Shown: positions 36,942 through 49,164, numbered from the stretch's first letter. The stretch: 64,000 nucleotides of DNA from Talpa occidentalis (GCF_014898055.3 NW_026555331.1:94200684-94264683); one strand, 5' to 3'. Notes: generated by a model from the letters alone, not told the origin. Translations and numbers: made by a program.

Positions 36942-37679
36942 AATCAGAAGTTGTTCCCTTTATATGATGCCCATTTGCCCCCTTTCCCTTTAAACAAGTC
37001 TTTCTCTCCTATGTAAATGAACAATGTGTATCTTTTTATTGTAGTTTGTCTCACTTTCATTATTATCCTTCCTACTTCTTTTATGGCCAATATTCTATAA
37101 AAAGTAGCTTGCATCCATGTTCTCTACCTTTATTCCACTCATGCCATTGTATTAACTATTGAAAAAATAAAAATCCTTATTTTCCAAATGATGAAGACAA
37201 TGGACAAATACATCACCTTCTAAATGCCTATGTATACAATGTTCACTAGTTCCTTCTCCATTCTTCTCTCCTTGCACAACTGGCTTCCATTTGGCAACCT
37301 TCTAATGGTATGCCCATTATTTATTATCCACAATACAAAAGCATATCCATTTATGTCACCAAATCTAATTTCTTCATTGAATTCCAGATCTGGAAGCAAA
37401 AGATTCAAATTTATGAATCAGTCTGGTACCCAGTGGAAACCTATGGTTCAATATGTTCAAAATCAAAGCAGTTCAGTTCTCACTGAATCTGTTCTTTTTT
37501 GACATATATTTCCTAGATTGGGTGAACTATGTTGACTTAGTATTCCAAGCTAAAATACCCCTACCTCCCTCCTTAGTCCTTATATCCTACTGGGGATTGC
37601 ATTTGGTTTATTCTATTTGTAGATACTTCTTTAATACATGAATATTTGAAAGTTGCTAACAGTATAAATCTCTAAAGTT
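36942..37679. other. Unassigned sequence
   Basis: Short overlapping frames on both strands at 37220-37502 cover the same bases and lack splice context. No repeat is recognised. Confidence 0.4.
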
Positions 37680-37800
37680 CTTATCACATGAAAAACATTG
37701 CAACTTTGAGTGGTGATAGATGTAAACAAGTATGGTAATCATCTTGCAATGCATAGTAAATTATTATGTTGCACAACTAAAACAAATCAATACAATAGGT
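37680..37800 (+). mobile_element. Ancient L1 3'UTR end
   Basis: The order gtggtgatagatgtaaacaa, ggtaatcatcttgcaatgca and atgttgcacaactaaaacaa is typical of the last 120 bases of old mammalian L1 3'UTRs. Confidence 0.65.
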
Positions 37801-38042
37801 CATTAAATCAGAATAAAAAAGGTCTTGCATATGTAACATTTAGATAATGAATTTCATTGCTTTATTAGAACCTGCTACCTAATTTGTCTCTCTAAACAGA
37901 CAAGTTCTTTTGAAAGCACCACAATATTAATTTCTGTATTACCGAGAGCCAGACATAATGCCTAAGAGTAAAGGTACTTAATATTATTGGGTGGATAATG
38001 ATCAATGAATAAAATTATGTCTCTCTAGCCTGCACACTCAAA

Positions 38043-38099
38043 TGTGTGTGCATGCGTGTGTGTATCTGTGTGTGTGTGAGAAAGAGAGAGAGAGAGAGA
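38043..38099. repeat. Compound (GT)n-(GA)n microsatellite
   Basis: Imperfect GT repeats pass directly into GA repeats. Confidence 0.9.
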
Positions 38100-38246
38100 A
38101 ACTTCCTGCTCTAATGAGATGGTAGAAACGTCTAGTGAATAATAACCTTTAGTCTATAACAAAAGCTAAGGATGAAGTATGTAATTCATTATACACGAAT
38201 CTTAGGGATAATTTTTGTTCTATTTGTTGTAATAATATTAGTAATG

Positions 38247-38509
38247 GGCCTCCCCTGTGGCACAGTGGGTTGAGCACAGCACTATGAAGCTGTCCACAGC
38301 CTGTGCAGCACCGGTTCAATAACCAGCCGGCCAGGGATATACCCACATGGCAAGACAGACCTTTCCTGTCTTGCCCACTGCTCCGCTCAGCAGTGTATTT
38401 CAGTCCTTCTGCTTGTTCTGCTCCCTGCTCTGTCTCTGATGAATTTTCTCACCCTCCCGCACCTCTGGCCTGTACCCCAGTGCTTGTATAAATAAATAAA
38501 TCTTTTTTA
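38247..38509 (+). mobile_element. Full-length tRNA-derived SINE
   Basis: The head gggcctcccctgtggcacag has lost one G of the A box. The B box is ggttcaataacc. The body and the aaataaataaatctttttt tail are present. It abuts the L1 that starts about 10 bases on. Confidence 0.9.
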
Positions 38510-38920
38510 GCAGTAATAAGAAAAAATTATATAGCAATAGAGGCTCACATCAAGAAACAAGAAAGAACTCAAAGAAACAACCTAATCTCAAAGCTCAAAG
38601 AACTAGAAAAAGAACAACAACAACAAAAAAACCAAAACCAGTAAAAGAAAAGAAATAATAAAAACTAAAGCAGAAATAAATGAAATCGAAACTAAAAAAA
38701 AATCCAAAAGACCAATGAAACCAAAAGCTGGTTCTTCAAAAAAATCAATAAAACAGACAAACTCCTAGCCAAGCTCACAAAGGAAACATGGAAGAAAGCA
38801 CAAATAAATAGGATCACAAATGAAAGAGGAGAAATCACAACGGACACAGCAGAAATCAAAAGAATATTCAGAAACTACTATGAACAGTAAGATGGAAACA
38901 AGTTCAACAATCTAGAGGAG

Positions 38921-41507
38921 ATGGACAAATTCCTACAAGTCTACAATAATCCAAAGCTAGATAAAGAAGAAATAGAACACCTAAACAGATCAATTACAAG
39001 CAGCGAAATTGAAATGGTAATCAAAAACCTCCCCAAAAACAAAATCCCAGGACCTGTTGGATTTACAAATGAATTCTACCAAATATTCAGAAACGAATTA
39101 GTGCCTATCCTTCACAAACTCTTCCAAAAAATTGAGAAGGAAGGGATAATACCAAACACATTCTATGAAGCCAACATTACACTAATACCAAAACCGAACA
39201 AGGACAACACAAAAAAAGAAAACTACAGGCCAATCTCTCTAATGAACACTGATGCAAAAATCCTCAATAAAATTTTAGCTATCAGAATCCAACAATGTAT
39301 CCATAAGATAATTCACCATGACCAAGTAGGATTCATTCCAGGGACACAAGGATGGTTCAACATCTGAAAATCAATCAACGTTATCCAACACATCAACAAA
39401 AAGAAATATAAAAACCATACAATAATATCAATAGATGCCGAGAAAGCTTTTGACAAAGTGCAACACCCATTCATGATAAAAGCCCTTGAAATTCTTGGGA
39501 TACAAGGAACATACCTAAACATCATAAAGCCCACGTATGACAAGCCAACAGCCAGTATCATTCTCAATGGTGAAAAGCTGAAAGCATTTCCATTAAGATC
39601 TGGAACAAGACAAGGATGTCCACTCTCACCACTGCCTTTCAATATAATACTGGAAGTCCTAGCCTGAGCAATAAGACAAGAGAAAGACATACAAGGAATC
39701 TCCAAATAGGAAAGGAAGAAGTCAAACTATCACTATTTGCAGATGATATGATAATCTACATAGAGAACCCCAAAAACTCCACAGAAAAAGTAATCCAACT
39801 AATCAATCACTTTAGTAAATGGAAGGATACAAAATCAACATGCAAAAATCAGGAGCCTTCCTATACACAAACAATAAATCTGAAAGAATAATTTTAAACA
39901 AATCCCTTTTATTATCAAAACAAAAAAAAAAAAACAACCAAATACTTGGGAATAAATCTAACAAAAGAGGTAAAGGACCTTTACAAAGAAAACTATAAAA
40001 CACTGTTAAAAGAAATAGAAGAAGACACAAAGAAATGGAAAGACATCCCCTGCACATGGATTGGAAGAATAAACATTATTAAAATGGCCATCCTACCAAA
40101 AGCAATATACCGATTCAATGCTATTCCAATAAAAATTCCAATGACATTTTTCAAAGAAATAGAACAATTATTGATGAAATTCATATGGAATCACCAGAAA
40201 CCCCAAACAGCCAAAGCTCTCCTGAAAAAAAAAGAAGGGAATGGAGGCATCACACTCCCAGACTTCAAACTATACTACAAAGACATAATCATCAAAACTG
40301 CCTGGTATTGGAACAAGAACAGACACACAGACCAATGGAATCTAATAGAAAATCCAGAAATAAACCCACAGATTTATGGTCAACTATCTTTGACAAAGGA
40401 GCAAAGACTATGCACTGGAACAAAGAAGGTTTGTTCAATAAATGGTGGTTGCTACATGCAAAAGAATGAAGAAAAACTGGGAAAACTGGGTCGCTACATG
40501 CAAAAGAATGAAGCTTGACTATTACCTCACACCATACACAAAAACCAACTCAAAGTGGATTAAAGAACTAGACATAAGACCTGAAAATATAAAATACATA
40601 GAAGGAAATATAGGCGAAACATTACATGACATGCACATCAAAGACATCTTTACAGACACATCACCCAAAGCAGTGATAGTGAAGGCAAAGATAAACAGCT
40701 GGGGCTACATCAAATTAAAGAGCTTCTGCACAGCAAAAGAGACAATAACAAAAACAAAGAGAAACCCCACCAACTGGGAGAACATTTTTGCACACAACAC
40801 TAATGATAAAGGACTGATCACAAAAATCTACAAAGAGCTGATGAGACTCAACAAAAACAAAGAAAATAATCCACTCAAAAAATGGGCAGAAGAGGTAAAA
40901 AGAAACTTCTCCAAAGAGGAAATGCAAATGGTCAACAGGCATATGAAAAAATGTTCAACATCACTAGTAATCAGGGAAATGCAAATCAAAACTACCATGA
41001 GATACCATCTTACACCAGTGAGAATGGCACATATTAAAAAAAACTAGCAACAACAAATGTCGGCAAGGTTGTGGAGAAAAAGGAACTCTCCTGCACTGCT
41101 GGTGGGAGAGCAAACTGGGGCAACCACTATGGAAAGCTGTGTGAAGATTTCTTGACCTACTAAACATAGAGCTTCCATATGATCCAGCAATTCCACTCCT
41201 AGGCATTTACCCAAATGACACAGAAATAGTAATTCCAAAGGGCACCTGCATCCCTATGTTTATAGCAGCACTATTTACAATAGCTAAGATATGGAAACAA
41301 CCCAAATGCCCAAAAATAGATAACTGGATCAAGAAGATGTGGTACATATACACCATGGAATATTACTCAGCAATCAAAAAAGATAAACACATGCAGTTTG
41401 CAGCAACATGGATGGAGCTAGAAGGGATCATGCTCAATGAAACAAGTCAGAAAGAAAAAGAAAAATACCGGATGGTCTCACTCATAGCAAGAATTTACAA
41501 AGCCTAA
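38921..41507 (+). pseudogene. L1 ORF2 remnant (reverse transcriptase), broken
   Basis: ORF2 protein makes and inserts L1 copies; here only a wreck is left. The frame runs from 38921 to a TGA at 39365-39367, reopens in the same frame (39458-39667) and stops at TGA 39665-39667. It then continues in another frame with the catalytic FADD box (39736-39747, LSLFADDMIIY) and through 39946-40518. A 42-base tandem duplication with its frame change at about 40450-40512 moves it back, and the C-terminal MEYYSAIKKDKHMQ part (41256-41507) lies in the third frame. There are at least two stops and three frame changes. Residues of the template-binding part ([12 protein letters not shown]) are still readable. 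Confidence 0.93.
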
Positions 41508-41585
41508 ATAAGAGACCAGGAAAAAGACTAATCAATGCAAAGTAATAATCAAAATCAACAAGAAACTATAAACCAGAAATACATT

Positions 41586-41650
41586 GGGGGGGGGATTAGG
41601 GAGGGACGGGGGAGAGGAAGAACTAGAGTCAAAATAAGGGGGGGGGTGCA
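41586..41650 (+). other. G-rich tract in L1 3'UTR
   Basis: Several runs of three or more G (41586-41612, then nine or ten G near 41638) could form a G-quadruplex. L1 3'UTRs are known to carry such a polypurine tract. Confidence 0.7.
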
Positions 41651-41773
41651 ATTATATGGGGAATATAAACAAAATGAAAATGCATACATTGTACAAAGAT
41701 GAAAAATGATGTAAGATTTATATAAAATAAAATACTTAAAATAAATTTTTTAAAAAATTGAAAAAATAATATT

Positions 41774-42410
41774 TTTTTAAATAATAAATTTTATTTTTAT
41801 ATTCCCCATACAATTGCAGCCCCCCCATTCTGACCCCAATCCCTCCCCTCCCGCCCCCGCCCCCCTAAAAGTGTCTCTGGTTCATAGTTTTTTGTTGATT
41901 TTGATTTTCGCTTTCTTATAGTTATTCATTTTCCTGGTCCCTTATTTAAGTTTTCTAGATTCCTGCTATGAGTGAGACCATCCGGTATTTTTCTTTTTCT
42001 TTTTGGCTTATTTCGCTGAGCATGATCCTTTCCAGCGCCATCCATGTTGCTGCAAATTGCATGTGTTTATCTTTTTTGAATGCTGAGTAATATTCCATGG
42101 TATATATGTACCACATATTCTTGATCCAGTCATCTATTTTTGGGCATTTGGGTTGTTTCCAAAGCTCAGCTATTGTAAACAGTGCTGCTATAAACATAGG
42201 GGTGCAGGTGTTCTTTGGAATTGATGTTTCTGTGTCCTTTGGGTAAATACCTAGGAGTGGAATTGCTGGATCATATGGAAGCTCTATGTTTAGTAGGTCC
42301 AGAAATCTCCACACAGCTCTCCACAGTGGTTGGACCAGTTTGCACTCCCACCAACAGTGCAGAAGAGTTCCTTTTTCTCCACACCCTCGCCAACATTTGT
42401 TGTTGCTAGT
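41774..42410 (-). mobile_element. 5'-truncated L1 inserted tail-to-tail with the previous one
   Basis: On the minus strand it runs from actagcaacaacaaatgttg through the ORF2 C-terminus (119 open codons, 41955-42314) to a 3'UTR with a G-rich tract (C-rich on plus, about 41820-41866) and an A/T-rich tail. A perfect 16-bp target duplication (ttgaaaaaataatatt at 41758-41773 and 42411-42426) shows it is a separate insertion into or beside the tail of the plus-strand L1. Confidence 0.96.
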
Positions 42411-42599
42411 TTGAAAAAATAATATTGATAATATTATTTATAAATGGAAACTACCTATAGAAAGGAAGTACTATTTATTAGTAAGAAGTTATTATTTATA
42501 GATAGGAAATATTATTCTCATCTTATTGTTGATAAAAATAGAATCCGAATGAGACTGTGATGACTTGTCTTATGATCCAAAATAAATGATAGATTGCAT

Positions 42600-42860
42600 T
42601 TTACTTGCATGACACTCAACAAATTTAGGAAGTTTCACCAGATATTGCAGATCTCCATGAGACTGGGCATATGGAAGAATGCATTCTCCACTTCCTTGAA
42701 TTTAAGTTTGGTCATGTGGATTGCTTAGGGCAAAGAAATACAGGCATATCACTATGAGAAAAAAGTTTTAAGAGTCATCACCCAATTCATAAGCTCCCCA
42801 TCTCTCTGCCAAAGCATCTGCAGATTTTTAAAGTTGATGACTACCCCATTTGACTGGGAC
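42600..42860 (+). mobile_element. Probable MaLR (MLT1-type) LTR fragment
   Basis: The block ttaagtttggtcatgtggat, then tgcttagggcaaagaaatac, aagttttaagagtcatcacc and catctctctgccaaagc follows the order in MLT1-type solo LTRs. It is heavily decayed and the ends are uncertain. Confidence 0.5.
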
Positions 42861-43539
42861 TCGATAGAGGACAATGTGAAATTTAACTTTGCTGACTGAG
42901 ACTGAAAATATGAGCAAAGCATAAATTTCTATTTTGTCACTGGTATTCTGAGAAATTTTCAATCATAGCATAACTTGACCTACTTTTAACAATAGTTCAC
43001 AAAACTCAGTACTTCAACATTCAACTTTATTCGACCCACTCTTAATAAAAATGTGTTTTGGCAAGCCCAAAAGCTGAAAAATTAATGTTTAAAAATCATT
43101 GAGTATGATGCATCTTTAGGACACTACAATAATAGAAATATAGACACATCACTTTCTTTTACCACTACAATATTTACATATTTAATGATTTAAGACATAT
43201 GAACTCAGAGAAGTCACCAACAGGAAATTCAATCTGAAGTAGTACAACAAATAGGAACCAGAGCCAAAGACGAGGCAAAAGAGATCATGCAGGCAACATA
43301 CATTCCAGAAATAAAATCTGGGTCAGATCCAGGAACTGCTGAGTTAATCAATGTGAATCAGAAGAAACAGGGTCGGAAACAAGAGACATGCATTATCCAA
43401 AATAGACTAACATTTTCCAATTTCAGACCAAGTGTGAAGATAAAGTCAAGACTTTTCACATAAGTAGTACACATGAGTAAGCCTAAATCAAGAAAAAAAA
43501 TGCTCATTTGATTTAAAAACTCTCTTGGTCACCACCATC
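42861..43539. other. Unassigned sequence
   Basis: No repeat or exon recognised. Confidence 0.4.
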
Positions 43540-43700
43540 ATCATACAATAACATTTGAATCCTGAGCATTAATGCATTTTCACATTGAATCATCTTCACA
43601 ATCTTAAGACATAGGTGAGAAAACTGAGGTGTTTATCACTGTAGAACTCACCCCATTTAGTATGACATCAATTTATGTCTTTCTCACTCAAAATGCTAAG
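43540..43700 (-). mobile_element. Probable MIR (antisense)
   Basis: The blocks tgcattttcacattgaatca, catcttcacaatcttaagac and ataggtgagaaaactgaggt fit the antisense MIR core. The tRNA-derived part is lost or decayed. Confidence 0.65.
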
Positions 43701-44180
43701 TGGTCCTATGCCACTTATTCTTGTCTATACAAAGGGAGTAATTATCATTAAGTGGTTTGGCCTTCTAAAATAGAGGCAATCTAGCACAGGGCATACGCCA
43801 AAAATAAAAGCTAATCCCAGCACGACAAATTAGAAAGAGGACTAGCATGTGGTCTAAATTCTCTTAACAATGAATTGAATGCCCACATAGAGGAGGTCAA
43901 GTCTCTCTCTACTCTCTTTGTCCATCTTGTATGTATCAAGCAGAAAACATATCTCAAAGACACCATTATTCATGCTAGAGGGTGGAGACTCTGGAAAGTA
44001 TGACTAATTAAAATGGAAAAGGACTTGGTCATGTGTTTATTACAATAAATTCATGATTTTTTCCTATCTCTCTGGCCCCTCTTATATTTTTCATTAAAAA
44101 AAAAAAAAGTGAAGGAAGTTCCAGAGACAGGAGACATGAGTGTAGGTAGACTAAGGAAATTGGTCTGTACTTTAGACAGA
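43701..44180. other. Unassigned sequence
   Basis: Includes a poly(A) run at 44095-44108. Nothing else recognised. Confidence 0.4.
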
Positions 44181-44193
44181 ACATCAAGTTTCA

Positions 44194-44460
44194 GGCCTCC
44201 CTAGTGGTGCAAGGGAGTAAGACACAGCCTATGAAGCTATCTGCAACCATTGCAGCATGAGTTCGATGCCTGGCCAGGGAGCTACCCACATGGTGCAGCA
44301 GACCTCTCCTGATTCGCCCGCTGCTCTCGTCAGCAGTGTATTTCAGTCACTCTGCCTGTTCTGTTCCCCGCACTGTCTCTGGTAAATCTTCTCACCCCCA
44401 CACCTCTGGCCTGTACCCCAGTTCTTATATGTATAAAATAAATCTTTTAAAAAAAAACAA
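44194..44460 (+). mobile_element. Full-length tRNA-derived SINE, older subtype
   Basis: The head is ggcctccctagtggtgcaag, the B box agttcgatgcctgg, and the tail aaaataaatctttt. A target duplication with one mismatch (acatcaagtttca at 44181-44193, acatcgagtttca at 44461-44473) fixes the boundaries. Confidence 0.93.
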
Positions 44461-44829
44461 ACATCGAGTTTCATGCATGATTCAGTCCAATGTACCAAAA
44501 TAAGAGACCAGAAAGACATTGTAGAACTGAAGCCATAGTCATTAACTTTGCGTCTTTGCTTCATCCTATATGCAAAAATCCTTTGAGAGATGACTGATAT
44601 AAGAACCTGAAATATGATTAATAATCCACTTACTTATATGCCTACCTTCAAAAGAAACATAAATGAATTATTACTACTTGGATCTCTGTTGTCACTTGTT
44701 GTACTGAAGAAACATGCTAAGTAATCTGCCTGAAATAGGTCATCTTTTTCTGAGGTTTACTGAATTGAGTGAATTAAACTTGGATATTATTTAAAGTGAT
44801 GAATTAAAATTTACTACTTAACGATGATG

Positions 44830-45020
44830 ATGATTTGCTCATTAAACCCTATAACAACACTTTGAGGTGGGAGTCTATTTTACCAAGTGAGGAAGCTGAA
44901 AGCTAGTTTACATAACCTAGCCAAGTTCACACCACTAACAAGTAACAAAACGATGGGGCTGAGATTCAACAGTCAAATATTGGTATGCCTGTGAAGCCTG
45001 GGTTCTTTCCAGTAAGCCAT
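44830..45020 (-). mobile_element. MIR (antisense)
   Basis: Order: cctataacaacactttgagg, tattttaccaagtgaggaag, agccaagttcacaccactaa, gatggggctgagattcaaca and ccagtaagccatgtc. A nearly complete antisense MIR. Confidence 0.88.
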
Positions 45021-45794
45021 GTCACATGCCTCTCTCCAATGGAAGAAATTGTACCCTCCATCCAAATGTGGCACATGGGTCCTTACTGAAAAGAACAAGT
45101 TCATCATAATTTTGCAACTCTCTACAATGCCAGCTGCTATAAACCGTATGAAATTTATGAAAGTTTGGAAGTTTTCCCACCATAATAACACAGTATTTTT
45201 CAAAAATAATTTACATGCTATATAACAAACTTTATAAATAGCAAATAAAAAGTTAATCCTAAGTCACAATATGTGGGCAGATAATGAATCACTTGGGAAT
45301 ATCATGTAGATTTTACATAGAAAATATTGTTATCCATGAAAAGACCTGCAGTTTGTTAACCCTTTGCTGTGTCATGAAACCACTAATATGACTGAATTCT
45401 CTACGTGGCAGGAGTGAGAAGTCTCTATATTATAACAACAGTTTGGGTGACTTTATAAAAGAGTGGAAAGGAAAATTATATGCCCCTCCCACATATCGAT
45501 GGAATTGTTTCCCATAGAGTGACTCAGCCTGAAACCTTAAATAGGAGCATGGTCTCGGCATGCTCCAGGCAGCCACAGCAGGCCTCACATTAGCTGCCGT
45601 CAGCTTTTGTGGGGACAACACAGAACTGAGACTGCCAATAGTAGCAGAAGCTTCTACCTTGTGGGAAAAATCTGGTCTTGTAGCAGAAAAAAATGATACC
45701 AACTCTAAAAGCTTCTAAATGCGGTACTTCTCTACTTGAGTGTCAACAGTATGTTCTAACAATCAACCTAACACACTCCCTTTCTTTTAAAATA
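45021..45794. other. Unassigned sequence
   Basis: Slightly richer in GC at 45480-45690, where a minus-strand frame of 90 codons has no recognisable protein. No repeat identified. Confidence 0.4.
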
Positions 45795-46005
45795 ATATTG
45801 TAAGCAGCCATATCACTTATGTCAGGCACTGTTCTTATTATTTGACATATATAAACTCATTCAATTTAATACTTATAATTTTTAATATATCCCCAATTTA
45901 TAAATGTGAAAAATTGGACCCAGAGACATTAAGTAACTTCCCCAAAGCCAGAATCTAAGGTATGGTGAGACCAGGATTTGAACACAGCTAGGTGATATGC
46001 TAGAT
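45795..46005 (-). mobile_element. MIR (antisense)
   Basis: Order: cttatgtcaggcactgttct, tataaactcattcaatttaa, ccccaatttataaatgtgaa, gagacattaagtaacttccc and accaggatttgaacacagct. A clear and long MIR. Confidence 0.92.
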
Positions 46006-46074
46006 GATATGCTAGGTTCCTACCCACAAATACGGTGCCAATATTACTCTATTTCCCCCCAATTAATCAAGAGA

Positions 46075-46470
46075 AGAGCCTAGAAGGTGAGAGAACATTC
46101 ATAGTTGCAGGGCATAATGAACTAAACATTTGTGTTCCGAAATGCAAATGTTAAAACTCTACCCCTTAATGTGAGCATTCTTTGGAAGGAAATTAGGTGA
46201 GGTCATGAAGGTGGCACTCTCCTGAAATGGATTAGAATCCTAAGATGTGCCCCTAAGAAGCTTGCTACTCCTCTCTCATTCTAACCAGCTTATGAGACAA
46301 CAAGGACAAGTTGGAAATATACAAGTCATAACAGGGCCCTTAATGGAACAACCGTACTGGCATCCTGCTCTTGGACTTCCAGCTTCCAGAATTGTGCTAA
46401 GCAACTATATATTGTTTACAAGTCACCAGATTTAAGGGACTGTGCCATAATAGCCCAAACAAAATAGAGC
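46075..46470 (+). mobile_element. MaLR-type solo LTR
   Basis: Order: tgttaaaactctacccctta, ggaaattaggtgaggtcatg, aggtggcactctcctgaaat, gatgtgcccctaagaagctt, gctcttggacttccagcttc, cagaattgtgctaagcaact and agtcaccagatttaagg. This matches the classical mammalian MaLR LTR layout. No internal region is present, so it is a solo LTR or fragment. Confidence 0.85.
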
Positions 46471-47090
46471 ACAGGGTATACTAGGGCAATTGCGACAAGA
46501 ATTCAAAATCATAACTTCCAGAAATGTTGCTTATGTCACCTCCCTAGGTCCAAGATTGAATGATTACATTTTGCTTGGGTAGGGTTTCCATGAACTCTTT
46601 AATCTTAACCAAGAGTTCCACAACCTCATCCCATTCCCAAAAAGCATATAAAACATTTAGTAAATAAATAAAATGCATAATTTTAGTAAGTTGTAAAGTT
46701 AGCCACAACTATTTTTTTTTAATTTTTAGTCATTTACTACAATAAACAATTTTTTCTTGAAAGATACAAAACAATTAAAATCAAGATAAAAAAATCCAGC
46801 ACACCACTTTTCTAGGAGAGTATGGAAGAATATCACTTAGCCAATATTGTTCTGCAATATGAAAAGTCCATTTTTTAAGTACTGCTGATAAACTGATCAC
46901 ACGTACTCAATAGCAAGGAAAACAGTACTTTTTCAGCTTTCAGAATTAACTGTAATTATGCTTTGACAATGACAATCTATTACACAAAGATTCATTCTAC
47001 TCATTCTATTCCTATGGATACAAGAAACAATTCAGAGGATTAAGTCCAACATTTTTCATGTAGTCTTGGTTGTTTAAAAAAGAGTAGTAT
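46471..47090. other. Unassigned sequence
   Basis: AT-rich, no repeat or exon recognised. Confidence 0.4.
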
Positions 47091-47362
47091 GGGGCCTCCC
47101 TGGTGGCACAAGGGGTTAAGTCTCAGCACTATGAACCTATAGACAGCCACTGCAGTATGAGTTCGATACCTGGCCAGGGAGCTGACCCACATGGCGCAGC
47201 AGACCTCTCCTGTCTCGACTGCTGCTCCCCTCAGCAGTGTATTTCAGTCAGTCTGCCTGTTCGACTCCCCACTACACCTCTCATGAATCCTCTCACCTCT
47301 CCCCAGCCCATGCACCTCTGCCCTACACCCCAGCTCTTAAATGCATAAATAAATCTTTAAAA
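47091..47362 (+). mobile_element. Full-length tRNA-derived SINE, older subtype
   Basis: The head is ggggcctccctggtggcaca, the B box agttcgatacctgg, with a small duplication in the body (cagcccatgcacctctgccc). The tail is ataaataaatcttt and poly(A). Confidence 0.92.
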
Positions 47363-47899
47363 AATAATAATATGTCTAGTTATCATGGTATCAGCCTTAT
47401 TTTTTAAATTCAAAGTTAGTTAATTTGTCTCCTCATAAAATCTATTTTAATAATGTTCTTACACTCTATCATTTTTCAGTACCAATTTATTGAAAGCGCA
47501 ATAATCTTTGCCTCTATAAGTTACAACTCTTATACTTATGACATTTATTTTACCACTGTTTTATGCATTTCCTCAAACTGATTATTAAATAATGCATTCT
47601 TATGATATATTTACATGTAATTCCATATTCCCTAGCCAATCAAATAAAAGCAGCAACCTATATTTAAAACTTTAGTATTAAATTGTTTACCAATTCAAAT
47701 GTAATTTGAATACATGAGCAATAGTCATTAAAATGATATGTTAACTATCATGGCAATATTCTAAATATTATTTAGATTATTATTTATTTATTTAGATTAA
47801 TGCTTTCATAGGCATTTTTCCTGCTTGTACCAAAAAATCAGGAGATATATTTTATAATCTAGCTAAATATAACATAACCTAAACCAAATTCACTTCTTC
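47363..47899. other. Unassigned AT-rich sequence
   Basis: No repeat or exon recognised. Confidence 0.4.
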
Positions 47900-48478
47900 T
47901 TTACTTGGGGGATTATGTTAAGCAAACCCCCTATTCTCCAAATCAAATCTTTGAAGTTAAATATTAGATCCCTCTCACTCGCTCTCATTTCTACATAATC
48001 TGTCAATGCTCATATTTCATTATATTATTTCCCAAGTTTTCCTGTAAGCTATAATTCTAAAATATTTTAATTTCCACTTCTCTGGTGTTCCTTCATTATC
48101 CCCAAGATCTAATCTATTCCAACAGCCCATTGACCTGACTCTAGTTTCTTTCCTTTACCTTATACCATTTTCAGAGTTGCAAAATTAAAACTCTTGAAGC
48201 ACAACATTGTCTATGTTGCTCTCTCTACACTTAAAATACTACCATTACTACACCCTGCTTAATTCTAGCTTAACTTGTAAATTTTAATTTCATCTCATTT
48301 TACATTCTTAACTCCACTCACTTCCTTTATTTGTGGTGTATCTACATATGGCTCATCTCCCTTCCTCATAGCCAAGCTAAATTTCCTTTTTTATCTATAT
48401 TCAATGTCCATTTACCTTAAGCCTATTTTTCAATATTTATTTCAAATTATGTTTCTTCCCTAAAGAGTGCCCCTTCTT
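47900..48478 (+). mobile_element. L2 LINE 3' part, first half (split by SINE)
   Basis: The text follows the L2 3' region in sense: ctccacttctctggtgttcc, aacagcccattgacctgact, a pyrimidine-rich 'ttgcaaaattaaaactcttg' region, and tcaatatttatttcaaatta before the SINE. Decay is heavy. It continues after the SINE at 48755. Confidence 0.6.
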
Positions 48479-48737
48479 GGGCCTCCTTGGTGGCACAAGA
48501 GGTTAAGACACAAACTATGAAGCTTGCCACAGCCACTGAAGCACGAGTTTCATCCCTGGCCAGGTAGCAACGCACATTGCACAGCAGACCTCTCCTGACT
48601 CTCCCGCTGCAACCCTCAGCAGTGTATTTCAGTTGATCTGCCTGTTCTGTTCCCCACTCTGTCTCTGGTGAACCCTCTCACCCCTCACAACTCTGGCCTG
48701 TACCCCAGTTCTTGTATGTATAAATATTTTTTTTAAA
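48479..48737 (+). mobile_element. tRNA-derived SINE inserted in an L2
   Basis: The head is ggcctccttggtggcacaag with aggttaagacac, and the B box is agtttcatccctgg. A 17-bp target duplication (aaagagtgccccttctt from 48462, aaagagttccccttctt from 48738, one mismatch) proves it landed inside the L2 remnant. The tail terminator is altered to tattttttt. Confidence 0.93.
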
Positions 48738-48754
48738 AAAGAGTTCCCCTTCTT

Positions 48755-48975
48755 CATCTCCAACAGCACACAGGACCCCTATGACCCTAACTTTACTTGT
48801 AGAATTAACAATATGCTGCTTAGATAAAGAATCATTTATGCATTAGTTTCTAGCCTTTGTTAAACCATAAACTTCTTGAAGGGAGGGCTCCTATTTGTTC
48901 ATACCTATAGTGCCAACCAGAATATACTCCCAAAATAGATGCTCATAAGTATTTTCTTAATTGCTGCATATAACA
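48755..48975 (+). mobile_element. L2 LINE 3' end, second half
   Basis: Contains the L2 3'-end signature aaacttcttgaagggagggc, then atagtgccaaccagaatata and atagatgctcataagtattt, corresponding to the known '...cctagcacagtgcctggcacatag...ctcaataaat' end in decayed form. Confidence 0.75.
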
Positions 48976-49164
48976 GCAAAACCATATAGAAACTGGAAAC
49001 CACAGGTAAATCATTTTTTCTTACTTTTGAAATTATTAAATAGAAAATGTAGGTAAGAATTCAGTCAAAATGGACTAAATTTTCTTCATGTGATAAATGG
49101 ATAGATCACATTTTCAGTAACTCAAAACAATTTTAAGTATGAGGACCACATTTTGACCCTTTCT

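Larger units (their letters stand above)
38519..41757 (+). mobile_element. 5'-truncated L1, 3.2 kb
   Basis: It begins inside ORF2 downstream of the endonuclease and runs through reverse transcriptase, the C-terminal region, a G-rich 3'UTR tract (41586-41650) and an A-rich tail. It belongs to the same younger lineage as the copies at 13.2 and 41.8 kb. ORF1, the 5'UTR and the endonuclease are absent, so it cannot move by itself. Confidence 0.95.

Noticed and set aside
40449..41047. 201-codon frame as a separate gene
   Set aside because: It is the continuation of L1 ORF2 in another frame after a local duplication.
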